A DNA stretch of 64,000 nt. It comes from an uncultured Bacteroidota bacterium. GTDB taxonomy: Bacteria; Bacteroidota; Bacteroidia; Flavobacteriales; Flavobacteriaceae. Where the stretch lies: contig CAJXTX010000002.1 in the NCBI GenBank assembly GCA_913060705.1, forward strand, positions 1-64,000. The letters run 5' to 3'. Shown piece after piece: positions 10,152 to 19,702 of the stretch. Position numbers and translations under genes: made by a program. Below the pieces are notes generated by a model, which was given only the letters and a program-made list of their open reading frames with translations, searched no databases and was not told the DNA's origin. Numbering within the stretch: position 1 is the first letter of the stretch; the number at the start of each line of letters is the position of its first letter.

Positions 10152-11465
10152 ATGAAAGTTATACCTAGCCGCCTTTCTTCAATATTCTCGGCTCTTTTAT
10201 TCGCGCTGTTTGTTATTCCTGCAATGGCACAAGATGCAGAAGCTTCAGGAGACCCTGCTAAGGGTAAACAGTTGTTTAACCAAAATTGTGCTGCATGTCA
10301 CGCACTGAATCGTAAAATGACTGGTCCGGCTTTGGCCAATGTTGAGCAGCGTTTGTACGATGATGAAGGCCTTGAAAAAGAATGGCTTTACGCTTGGATC
10401 AAGAACAGTGCAGGAATGATTGCTTCGGGTGATGCTTACGCTAACCGCATCTACAACGAATACAATCAAGCGGCGATGACGGCCTTCCCGACATTGTCAA
10501 ATGAAGATATCGATAACATTTTAGCGTATACGGCAGCACCTCCGCCCGCTGCTCCAGTTGCAGCTCCTGCGGCACAGGTTGCAGTAAGTGCAGAAGGGGC
10601 ATCGAGCACCAATGATATCGTCTTAGCGGTTCTTTCTTTTGTATTGATCGTCCTTATCGTGATGTTGTATCTCGTCAATAAGACGTTAAGACAAATCGCA
10701 GCAGCCAACGGAATTGAGGTACAAGAGCGTGCCGAACGCACCCCAATTTGGAAGGCTTTTGTTCAGAATCAGTTTTTAGTTTTTGTGTCAGCTGTAGTAC
10801 TACTTTTGGCTAGTGCGTACTTCGCTTATGCCTACATGATGCAGGTCGGAATTGATCAAGGATATGCTCCCGTTCAACCGATTCATTACTCGCATAAAAT
10901 TCACGCCGGAGATAACCAAATTGAATGTACGTATTGTCATAGCTCTGCTCGTGTTTCTAAGCATTCAGGTATCCCTTCATTGAATGTGTGTATGAATTGT
11001 CACAAATCGATTTACGAATACAAAGGAAATCCAGAGGGTCCATCTGCTGAAGATTTGGCAAACGGATACACTAACGAGTTCTATACTGGTGAGATCAAAA
11101 AACTCTACAAGGCTGTTGGTTGGGACGAAGAGACCCAGTCGTATACTGGAGAGGCTCAACCCGTTGAGTGGGTGCGAATTCACAACCTACCAGACTTTGT
11201 TTATTTCAACCATTCGCAGCACTACAGTGTGGCTGGAGTAGAATGTCAGACGTGTCATGGCCCGGTTGAAGAAATGGAGGTAATGTATCAGCATGCACCA
11301 TTGACAATGGGTTGGTGTATCAACTGCCACCGTGAGACGAATGTGCAGTTGACCTCGAATCCGTATTACGAGAAAATTCACGAAGAATTGTCTCAGAAAT
11401 ACGGAGTTAAAGAACTAACAGCGGCCCAAATGGGTGGACTTGAATGTGGTAAGTGCCACTATTAA
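10152..11465 (+). CDS. actA: alternative complex III subunit ActA (multiheme c) with fused N-terminal monoheme cytochrome c domain
   Basis: Six CxxCH motifs (CAACH, CTYCH, CMNCH, CQTCH, CINCH, CGKCH), signal peptide, central TM helices. Confidence 0.9.
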   Translation: MKVIPSRLSSIFSALLFALFVIPAMAQDAEASGDPAKGKQLFNQNCAACHALNRKMTGPALANVEQRLYDDEGLEKEWLYAWIKNSAGMIASGDAYANRIYNEYNQAAMTAFPTLSNEDIDNILAYTAAPPPAAPVAAPAAQVAVSAEGASSTNDIVLAVLSFVLIVLIVMLYLVNKTLRQIAAANGIEVQERAERTPIWKAFVQNQFLVFVSAVVLLLASAYFAYAYMMQVGIDQGYAPVQPIHYSHKIHAGDNQIECTYCHSSARVSKHSGIPSLNVCMNCHKSIYEYKGNPEGPSAEDLANGYTNEFYTGEIKKLYKAVGWDEETQSYTGEAQPVEWVRIHNLPDFVYFNHSQHYSVAGVECQTCHGPVEEMEVMYQHAPLTMGWCINCHRETNVQLTSNPYYEKIHEELSQKYGVKELTAAQMGGLECGKCHY

Positions 11466-11487
11466 TTATTCGGAATCCTAACTGATT

Positions 11488-14400
11488 ATGGCATCACATA
11501 AGACTTATTGGAAAAGCGAAGCAGAACTCTCTGAAAAAGATCAGGCAGTTTCGCATCTCAAGCACAATGAATTTGCTGAGACCCTTCCGGTCAATGATTT
11601 TCTAGAAGACGAAGCGAGCCTTCAGTCGTCTGAAACCTCTCGAAGAGATTTTTTAAAGTATGTTGGTTTTAGTACAGCTGCGGTAACCCTAGCGGCTTGC
11701 GAAGGACCGGTTAAAAAATCGATTCCATACGTTATTCAGCCCGATGAGATCGTTCCTGGCGTGGCGAATTATTACGCTACAACTATATCAGATGGATTTG
11801 ACTTTGCGTCAATCTTGGTAAAGACACGCGAAGGACGTCCTATTAAAATTGAAAACAACGACAGAGCTAGATTGTTTGGTGGTGCGAATGCTAGAGTTCA
11901 AGCCTCTGTACTCAACCTTTACGATAAGTTCCGTTTACAAGGTCCGCTTGCTGCGGGCGCGGACGTTTCTTGGGACACTTTAGATAACGCTGTTAAAGCG
12001 CGTCTTGATGCGCTTTCGTCGACAGGACAGAAAGCTGTTATACTTTCGGCTTCTACCTCGAGTCATTCCTACAAGGCCTTAGTTGCTGAGTTAAAAGAAA
12101 GCTATCCTTTTGTCGAGCATGTAAGTTACGATGCGGTCTCTTCTGGAGCGGCTATTGAAGCCTACAGCAAGGTTTACGGAGAAAATGGGCTAGCAGATTA
12201 CGATTTTTCTAAGGCAGATGTAATCCTCTCTTTTGATGCTGATTTCTTAGGAGATTGGCAAGGAGGATCTTACGCGAAATCATATGTTGCGAACCGTGTA
12301 CCTAAACACGGTCATATGTCGCATCACGTTCAGCTTGAATCAAACATGACCCTATCGGGTGCCAACGCAGATAAGCGCATTCCTCTCAGCACTGCTGAGA
12401 TTAAAAGAGCGCTTGCAGCGCTTTACAAGGCATTAAACAGTGGAAGTGTTACCGAGTCTGACTCTTCAATTGCTGGTCATGTGAATGCTATGGCAGAAAA
12501 GCTTCGTGCTGTAGGTTCGAAAGCTGTTGTGGTTTGTGGTGTTGAGGATGTAAACGCACAATTACTGACTTTAGCCATCAATGAGCTGCTCAATAGCGAG
12601 GCATTTGATCCTGCCGCTCCTAGATACATCAGAAGCTCAACCGCTTCGTCTATGGACCAGTTGATAGCAGATATGAATAGCGGTGCTGTCGGTGCATTAT
12701 TTATTGATAAGGTAAATCCGGTCTATAGTCTAGCCAATGGTGCTGCATTTGCAGAAGCAATGCAGAAAGTTGGTTTCACTGTTTGCAGTACCTTCTCAAT
12801 GAACGAGACTGCCGAACTTGCCTCTTTTGTTGCGGCCAACTCACATTATTTAGAGTCTTGGGCAGACGCCCAACCTAAGAAAGGGTACTACACCCTAACG
12901 CAACCGGTCATTCGAAATCTTTTTGATACGCGTCAATTTGAAGAATGCCTATTGAAGTGGTCAGGTAATGACGGAACCTATCACGATTTTGTAAAGGCAC
13001 AATGGACCGAAAACGTACTTGGAGGATATGCATGGAATAAGGCTGTTCAAGACGGTGTGTTTGAAGCTGCTGCTCCTGAATCAGTTGATGCTCGTTTTGA
13101 CGAGACCCTTCTTCAAACAGCACAGCGCTCACTAGCGGCTGCGCAGAGTGAAGGTATGGAGCTTGTACTCTATACTAAAACCGGAATGGGAGACGGTCAA
13201 ATGGCGAATAACCCATGGCTACAAGAATTCCCCGATCCGATTTCACGCGCCTCTTGGGATAACTACCTTACTATCTCAAAGGCAGACGCAGAGAGCTATG
13301 GGCTTAAAAATGTAAACGTTGCGAATGGTGGACTTGACGGAAGCTACGTGAAAGTTACTGTAAACGGAACGACCATTTCAAATGTCCCTGTAATGATTCA
13401 GCCAGGTCAGGCGAAAGGTACGGTTGGTTTAGCACTAGGTTACGGAAGAAAAGTAGGTTTGCAATCAGAAATGCAAACCGGAGTTAATGCCTACTCGGTT
13501 TACTTCGGCGGCTCAAAGGTTCAAGAAGTAACGATTGAAAAGCAATCGGGTATGCACGAATTCGCATGCGTTCAGTTGCATAAAACCCTAATGGGTAGAG
13601 GAGATATTATCAAGGAGACGACCTTAGAAGATTTTATCAATAAGCCTGCTTCAGAGTGGAATGAGGTTCCTGTGGTTTCTTTAGATCACCAAGAGGTTCC
13701 TGCCTCTACAGTAGATCTTTGGGAGTCTTTCGATCGTTCGGTAGGACACCACTTTAATTTATCGATTGACCTTAATGCCTGTACAGGATGTGGGGCATGT
13801 GTGATTGCATGTCATGCAGAAAACAACGTTCCTGTGGTAGGAAAGAAAGAAATCCGCGTTTCTCGCGATATGCATTGGTTGCGCATTGACCGTTATTATT
13901 CTTCTGAAGAGTCTTTCGCGGCCGACGATGCCAAGAAAGAGAGTTTCGATGGATTATTCGGGGATACGGGTAGCCTTGGAGGTTTCGGAACGTTAGAAGA
14001 TCCTTCTGCGAATCCTCAAGTGGCGTTCCAACCTGTAATGTGTCAGCACTGTAACCACGCTCCATGTGAAACGGTTTGTCCGGTCGCTGCGACTTCGCAC
14101 TCTCGTCAAGGTCACAACCATATGGCATATAACCGTTGTATTGGAACGCGTTATTGTGCCAATAACTGTCCTTATAAGGTGCGTCGCTTTAACTGGTTCA
14201 GATACAACCAGAACGATGAGTTTGACTTCCACATGAACAACGATCTAGGTCGTATGGTACTCAATCCAGATGTAAACGTTCGTTCAAGAGGGGTAATGGA
14301 GAAGTGTTCTTTCTGTATCCAGAGAACTCAGAAAGCGATCCTAGATGCGAAAGCAGAAGGACGTGCTGTGAAAGACGCAGAATTCCAAACCGCTTGTTCG

Positions 14401-14565
14401 GCTGCTTGTGATACAGGTGCCTTGGTGTTCGGAGATGTCAATGATAAAGAAAGTGAAGTGGCTCAACTCAAAGAAAGTGAGCGCATGTATCACCTTCTAG
14501 AACATGTAGGAACACAACCTAACGTGTTCTATCATGTCAAAGTTAGAAATACAGAAAAAGCCTAA
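11488..14565 (+). CDS. actB: alternative complex III subunit ActB (molybdopterin-oxidoreductase-like plus Fe-S domains)
   Basis: 1025 aa; SRRDFLKYVGFSTAAVTLAACEG twin-Arg signal; ferredoxin cysteine clusters CTGCGACVIACHAENN, CQHCNHAPCETVCPV, CANNCPYKV. Confidence 0.92.
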   Translation: MASHKTYWKSEAELSEKDQAVSHLKHNEFAETLPVNDFLEDEASLQSSETSRRDFLKYVGFSTAAVTLAACEGPVKKSIPYVIQPDEIVPGVANYYATTISDGFDFASILVKTREGRPIKIENNDRARLFGGANARVQASVLNLYDKFRLQGPLAAGADVSWDTLDNAVKARLDALSSTGQKAVILSASTSSHSYKALVAELKESYPFVEHVSYDAVSSGAAIEAYSKVYGENGLADYDFSKADVILSFDADFLGDWQGGSYAKSYVANRVPKHGHMSHHVQLESNMTLSGANADKRIPLSTAEIKRALAALYKALNSGSVTESDSSIAGHVNAMAEKLRAVGSKAVVVCGVEDVNAQLLTLAINELLNSEAFDPAAPRYIRSSTASSMDQLIADMNSGAVGALFIDKVNPVYSLANGAAFAEAMQKVGFTVCSTFSMNETAELASFVAANSHYLESWADAQPKKGYYTLTQPVIRNLFDTRQFEECLLKWSGNDGTYHDFVKAQWTENVLGGYAWNKAVQDGVFEAAAPESVDARFDETLLQTAQRSLAAAQSEGMELVLYTKTGMGDGQMANNPWLQEFPDPISRASWDNYLTISKADAESYGLKNVNVANGGLDGSYVKVTVNGTTISNVPVMIQPGQAKGTVGLALGYGRKVGLQSEMQTGVNAYSVYFGGSKVQEVTIEKQSGMHEFACVQLHKTLMGRGDIIKETTLEDFINKPASEWNEVPVVSLDHQEVPASTVDLWESFDRSVGHHFNLSIDLNACTGCGACVIACHAENNVPVVGKKEIRVSRDMHWLRIDRYYSSEESFAADDAKKESFDGLFGDTGSLGGFGTLEDPSANPQVAFQPVMCQHCNHAPCETVCPVAATSHSRQGHNHMAYNRCIGTRYCANNCPYKVRRFNWFRYNQNDEFDFHMNNDLGRMVLNPDVNVRSRGVMEKCSFCIQRTQKAILDAKAEGRAVKDAEFQTACSAACDTGALVFGDVNDKESEVAQLKESERMYHLLEHVGTQPNVFYHVKVRNTEKA

Positions 14566-14588
14566 TTAATACTAAACAAAACCATTTT

Positions 14589-16058
14589 ATGGCGTCGCAT
14601 TATGAAGCTTCGATACGTAAACCACTTGTAACCGGTTCAAAGAGTTACAGTGACGTATCTAATGATATCGCTAGACCTGTAGAAGGAAGAGCGAATAAGC
14701 AATGGTGGATTGTCTTCGGTATTGCTCTAGTAGCCTTCTTGTGGGGTCTTGGAGCAATTATTTATACCATTTCTACCGGTATTGGCGTTTGGGGACTTAA
14801 TAAAACAGTCAACTGGGCCTGGGATATTACCAACTTTGTTTGGTGGGTAGGTATTGGTCACGCGGGTACCTTGATTTCTGCGGTGCTTCTGCTCTTTAGA
14901 CAGAAATGGCGTATGGCTATTAACCGCTCTGCAGAGGCGATGACCATCTTCTCAGTGGTACAAGCAGGGTTGTTCCCAATCATTCACATGGGTAGACCAT
15001 GGCTGGCCTTTTGGGTACTTCCGATTCCTAATCAATACGGTTCGCTATGGGTGAACTTTAATTCGCCTCTCTTGTGGGATGTATTTGCGATTTCAACCTA
15101 TTTATCAGTTTCACTGGTGTTTTGGTGGACAGGTCTATTGCCTGATTTTGCAATGATTCGTGATCGCGCCGTTAAACCTTTCCAGAAAAAAATCTACAGT
15201 TTGATCAGTTTTGGGTGGACTGGTCGTGCCAAAGATTGGCAGCGTTTTGAAGAGGTTTCCTTAGTGCTTGCCGGATTGGCAACACCACTCGTATTATCGG
15301 TTCACACCATTGTATCCTTTGACTTCGCAACCTCTGTGATTCCGGGATGGCATACCACGATCTTCCCTCCTTACTTCGTTGCGGGGGCAATTTTCTCTGG
15401 TTTTGCTATGGTAAATACGCTTTTGATCATCATGAGAAAGGTGGTAGGGTTAGAAGACTATATTACAGTGCAGCATATAGAGTTGATGAATATTGTGATA
15501 ATGATTACAGGGTCGATTGTAGGATGTGCCTACATTACAGAGCTCTTCATTGCATGGTATTCAGGGGTGGAATACGAACAATACGCGTTTTTAAATCGTG
15601 CTACGGGTCCTTACGCTTGGGCTTATTGGGCGATGATGTCGTGTAACGTATTCTCTCCGCAATTTATGTGGTTCAAACGATTAAGAACTAGCATTATGTT
15701 CTCGTTCTTTATCTCGATCGTGGTAAACATTGGGATGTGGTTTGAGCGTTTCGTGATCATTGTGACATCACTTCATAGAGATTACTTACCGTCTTCATGG
15801 ACGATGTTCTCTCCAACCTTTGTTGATATTGGAATCTTTATCGGAACGATCGGATTCTTCTTTGTACTCTTCTTATTGTATTCGAGAACCTTCCCAGTAA
15901 TTGCTCAGGCAGAGGTGAAGTCTATTCTAAAGTCTTCTGGTGACCAATACAAGGCGCTTAGAGAAGAAGGAAAACCATTATATACAATGCCTAAGAGAGG
16001 AAAGGTGACCACTTACTCTGTTGAGGCAGATCAAACCACTAACCAAACTCATTCGTAA
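14589..16058 (+). CDS. actC: alternative complex III subunit ActC (NrfD/PsrC-like)
   Basis: 489 aa polytopic NrfD-family protein in actB-C-D order. Confidence 0.92.
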   Translation: MASHYEASIRKPLVTGSKSYSDVSNDIARPVEGRANKQWWIVFGIALVAFLWGLGAIIYTISTGIGVWGLNKTVNWAWDITNFVWWVGIGHAGTLISAVLLLFRQKWRMAINRSAEAMTIFSVVQAGLFPIIHMGRPWLAFWVLPIPNQYGSLWVNFNSPLLWDVFAISTYLSVSLVFWWTGLLPDFAMIRDRAVKPFQKKIYSLISFGWTGRAKDWQRFEEVSLVLAGLATPLVLSVHTIVSFDFATSVIPGWHTTIFPPYFVAGAIFSGFAMVNTLLIIMRKVVGLEDYITVQHIELMNIVIMITGSIVGCAYITELFIAWYSGVEYEQYAFLNRATGPYAWAYWAMMSCNVFSPQFMWFKRLRTSIMFSFFISIVVNIGMWFERFVIIVTSLHRDYLPSSWTMFSPTFVDIGIFIGTIGFFFVLFLLYSRTFPVIAQAEVKSILKSSGDQYKALREEGKPLYTMPKRGKVTTYSVEADQTTNQTHS

Positions 16059-16063
16059 AGGCT

Positions 16064-16588
16064 ATGGCATCAAAGATATTTAGAGCGCTTTACAACGATG
16101 ACGACATTTTGATGAATGCCGTCAAAAAGGTACGCGAAGAAAAGCATCACATCGAAGAGGTATATACTCCTTTTCCAGTCCACGGCCTCGATAAGGCATT
16201 GGGTCTAGATGAGACGCGTATCTCAATGGCCGCTTTCATCTACGGATGTTTAGGTCTTACTGTAGCAACGGTGATGATGAATTACATCATGATTGAAGAT
16301 TGGCCTCAAGACATTGGAGGTAAGCCAAGCTTTTCATTTGTTCAAAACATGCCAGCCTTTGTTCCGGTGATGTTCGAGATGACCGTATTTTTTGCGGCTC
16401 ACCTTATGGTAATTACTTTTTACTTAAGAAGTAAGATGTGGCCATTTAAAAAGGCTGAAAATCCTCTACCCAGCACGACCAGCGATGTGTTTTTAATGGA
16501 AGTCGCGGTTAAAGAAGGTGAAGAAAAGGCCTTGACAGAACTATTGTTAGACACAGGAGCCATTGAGGTTCAACAACCAAAAGCATAA
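16064..16588 (+). CDS. actD: alternative complex III subunit ActD (DUF3341)
   Basis: Two TM helices, GGKPSFSFVQNMPAFVPVMFEMTVFFAA signature, operon position. Confidence 0.9.
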   Translation: MASKIFRALYNDDDILMNAVKKVREEKHHIEEVYTPFPVHGLDKALGLDETRISMAAFIYGCLGLTVATVMMNYIMIEDWPQDIGGKPSFSFVQNMPAFVPVMFEMTVFFAAHLMVITFYLRSKMWPFKKAENPLPSTTSDVFLMEVAVKEGEEKALTELLLDTGAIEVQQPKA

Positions 16589-16591
16589 GCT

Positions 16592-17155
16592 ATGAAATTG
16601 ATGAAGTTATTTTCTATTACGCTAGTTGTCGCTTTGTTGACCACCTCATGCTTCAACAAGAACAAACCCAATTATCAGTATTTTCCTGACATGTATGAAG
16701 CGGTTGGATACGAAACCTATGCCGAGGTGAGTTTCTTGCCAGAAAACACTTCTGCATTAACTCCCGCTGAAGGTAGTATTCCAAGAGGGTGGTTGCCTTA
16801 TGCTTTTGAGAATACCCCAGCAGGTAAAGAGATGGCTCGCGAAGATGTTAGTCCATTGGCTGAAGAGAACAAAGAGGCTGATCTTGCCAAGGGTAAAGAG
16901 CTATATGATGTGTACTGTGCAATTTGTCACGGTGCCAAAGGCGATGGTCAAGGTACCCTTGTGAAGCGCGAGAAGATTTTAGGAGTTCCAAGCTATGCAG
17001 ATCAAGGAAGAAATATCAATATCGGAAGTACCTATCATACGATTTATTACGGACTTAATTCTATGGGTTCTTATGCTTCTCAGTTGAGCAGTGAAGAAGA
17101 GATATGGCAAATTGCCACTTATGTGATGGAATTAAAGAACGACCTAACTAAATAA
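16592..17155 (+). CDS. actE: alternative complex III subunit ActE (monoheme cytochrome c lipoprotein)
   Basis: Lipobox LLTTSC, CAICH heme motif. Confidence 0.9.
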   Translation: MKLMKLFSITLVVALLTTSCFNKNKPNYQYFPDMYEAVGYETYAEVSFLPENTSALTPAEGSIPRGWLPYAFENTPAGKEMAREDVSPLAEENKEADLAKGKELYDVYCAICHGAKGDGQGTLVKREKILGVPSYADQGRNINIGSTYHTIYYGLNSMGSYASQLSSEEEIWQIATYVMELKNDLTK

Positions 17156-17160
17156 CCGAA

Positions 17161-18573
17161 GTGAACATGTATCAGTTTTCGCAACGTTTTAAAATAACAA
17201 CATTTGTGCTCATGGGGCTTGGCCTTCTTGGGCTTGCTTACGGTTTTTTGTCTGCCCCTAGTACAGTCGAAGAAGCCAAAGCGATTGTCGCTGCGCATGC
17301 CGCTGACGGACACGGTGATGCCCATGGCGCTACTTCAGACCATGGGAATACAACTCACGAATCGGTAGCGCACGATGAGCACGGTACTGCAGAACATCAG
17401 TCCGATGACGCACACGCAACTGAAGAATCGCATCACGAAGCTGCAACAGTAGCTGAAGATCATCACGCTGAGCACGACCAGCACGTGTTCGATCAAATGC
17501 GCAATAGACCGTGGTCTGCCTTTTATGTAAGTGCATTATTTGCCTTTCTTATCGCACTTGGTGTCTTGGCCTTCTATGCCGTAAATCGAGCCGCTCAGGC
17601 TGGATGGTCTCCGCTTCTTTTCAGAGTGATGGAGGGAATTACCTCATATCTTATTCCAGGAGGTATTATTCTATTCGTATTCTTTGTACTCTCTGCACTA
17701 CACATGAATCATCTGTTTGTTTGGATGGATCCAGAAGTAGTAGCGCACGACGAATTGATTCAGAACAAGAGCGGTTACTTAAACTCGACCTTCTTTTTGA
17801 TTAGAGCGGCGATATTTATTGGCGGATGGATTTTCTATCAGCAATTTTCGAGAAAATTATCGCTTGCTGAAGAGACAGCCACAGATACTAAAAGCTTCGT
17901 TCTGAATTTCAGAGTTTCGGCTGGGTTCTTGGTGTTTTTCTTGGTGACTGAATCCATTATGTCATGGGATTGGATCATGAGTGTTGACCCACACTGGTTC
18001 AGTACACTATTCGGATGGTATGTATTTGCGAGCTTCTTTGTGTCAGGGATTACCACTATCGCCTTGTTTACGCTTTATTTGAAGTCTAAAGGATTATTAG
18101 AAGAAGTAAATAATTCACATATTCATGATCTCGCGAAGTTCATGTTTGGTATTAGCATTTTCTGGACGTACCTATGGTTCAGTCAGTTCATGCTAATTTG
18201 GTATGCGGACATCCCTGAAGAGGTAACCTATTACGCTATGCGTTTTGAATCGTACAAGGTTCCATTCTTGGGTATGCTCGTGTTAAACTTCTTATTCCCT
18301 TTATTGGTTATCATGAGAAGCGATTACAAGCGTATTCCTTGGTTTGTTCAGACTGTGGGTATTATCATTTTGACGGGGCACTACTTAGACTTTTATAATA
18401 TGATTATGCCGGGTACGGTAGGTGCGCATTGGTCCATCGGTATCCCTGAGATTGGAGGTATCTTATTCTTTGCAGGACTTTTCTTGTTTGTGGTAGCCAC
18501 AGCGCTCACCAAGGTTCCAGTAACCCCTAAGGGTAGCCCACTTTTAGGAGAGAGTAAACATTTTCACTATTAA
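17161..18573 (+). CDS. actF: alternative complex III subunit ActF (quinol:cytochrome c oxidoreductase membrane subunit)
   Basis: 470 aa polytopic, operon position; long His-rich loop after TM1. Confidence 0.9.
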   Translation: MNMYQFSQRFKITTFVLMGLGLLGLAYGFLSAPSTVEEAKAIVAAHAADGHGDAHGATSDHGNTTHESVAHDEHGTAEHQSDDAHATEESHHEAATVAEDHHAEHDQHVFDQMRNRPWSAFYVSALFAFLIALGVLAFYAVNRAAQAGWSPLLFRVMEGITSYLIPGGIILFVFFVLSALHMNHLFVWMDPEVVAHDELIQNKSGYLNSTFFLIRAAIFIGGWIFYQQFSRKLSLAEETATDTKSFVLNFRVSAGFLVFFLVTESIMSWDWIMSVDPHWFSTLFGWYVFASFFVSGITTIALFTLYLKSKGLLEEVNNSHIHDLAKFMFGISIFWTYLWFSQFMLIWYADIPEEVTYYAMRFESYKVPFLGMLVLNFLFPLLVIMRSDYKRIPWFVQTVGIIILTGHYLDFYNMIMPGTVGAHWSIGIPEIGGILFFAGLFLFVVATALTKVPVTPKGSPLLGESKHFHY

Positions 18574-18596
18574 TCGAAACGACTTAGTTTATTACT

Positions 18597-19661
18597 ATGA
18601 CTACACCCTTGATTCTTGCCGTTCTTGTTTTAGTTGCGATTGCCATTTGGCAGTTGGCTAAGATTTTCGAACTTTCTCAGATGGGTGCTGATCGTGCAAA
18701 CGATCAGATAGCCAATGATTCAGACAATAAATACAATGGGTATTTGCTTTTTGCATTTCTTGTATTCATCTATGGGATTACCATTTTCAGCTTTGCCAAG
18801 TACGGTAAAATGCTTTTACCAATGCCGGCCTCAGAACATGGCGTTGATTATGATCGTTTGATGTGGATTTCGTTTGCCATTATCTTCTTTGTGCAAACGG
18901 TTACGCAGTTTTTACTGCACTATTTCGGGTATAAATACCGTGGTGAAAAGGGAAAGAAGGCATTATTCTATGCGGATAACGATAAACTCGAATTCATTTG
19001 GACTATCATCCCTGTGATTGTTTTGGCCAGTTTGATTCTATACGGATTGTATTCTTGGGTGAATATCATGGATATTAATGATGAGGACGATCCTCTTGTG
19101 GTAGAGCTTTATGCCCAACAATTTAACTGGACAGCCCGTTACGGAGGAGATGACAATGTTTTAGGTGACGCTAGCGTCCGCTTAATTGACATCAATAGCG
19201 CAAATGTTTTAGGATTAGATTCAGGTGATCCTAACGGTGCTGATGACGTGATTGTGAAAGAACTTCACTTACCAGTAGGGCGCAAGGTGAATTTCTTCAT
19301 GAGATCACAAGACGTATTACATTCAGCTTATATGCCTCACTTTAGAGCACAGATGAATTGCGTGCCCGGAATGGTTACTCAATTTTCATTCACGCCTACG
19401 GTGACTACTGAAGAAATGCGACTTCAACCGGAAATAGTTGACAAGGTGAAACGTACCAATGTTCTTCGTGCGGCACGTGCCGCTGAAGGAGATCCGAATA
19501 GTGATCCATGGGAATTCGATTACGTATTGCTTTGTAACAAGATTTGCGGAAAATCACATTACAACATGCAGATGAAGATCATTGTTGAGTCAGAAGAAGA
19601 CTTTAATAAATGGTTAAAGGAGCAGAAGACGTTTGGAGAAACTGTAACTGCTCTTCCTTAA
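18597..19661 (+). CDS. coxB: cytochrome c oxidase subunit II
   Basis: CuA motif CNKICGKSHYNM; N-terminal TM helices. Confidence 0.95.
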   Translation: MTTPLILAVLVLVAIAIWQLAKIFELSQMGADRANDQIANDSDNKYNGYLLFAFLVFIYGITIFSFAKYGKMLLPMPASEHGVDYDRLMWISFAIIFFVQTVTQFLLHYFGYKYRGEKGKKALFYADNDKLEFIWTIIPVIVLASLILYGLYSWVNIMDINDEDDPLVVELYAQQFNWTARYGGDDNVLGDASVRLIDINSANVLGLDSGDPNGADDVIVKELHLPVGRKVNFFMRSQDVLHSAYMPHFRAQMNCVPGMVTQFSFTPTVTTEEMRLQPEIVDKVKRTNVLRAARAAEGDPNSDPWEFDYVLLCNKICGKSHYNMQMKIIVESEEDFNKWLKEQKTFGETVTALP

Positions 19662-19702
19662 ATTTGTAACTGAAAAAGAGAACAAAAAATTGTAAAGCTA
19701 TT

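Noticed and set aside
13772-14232. Antisense ORFs of 118 and 79 aa in actB
   Set aside because: No recognisable domains and fully inside a conserved gene on the other strand.
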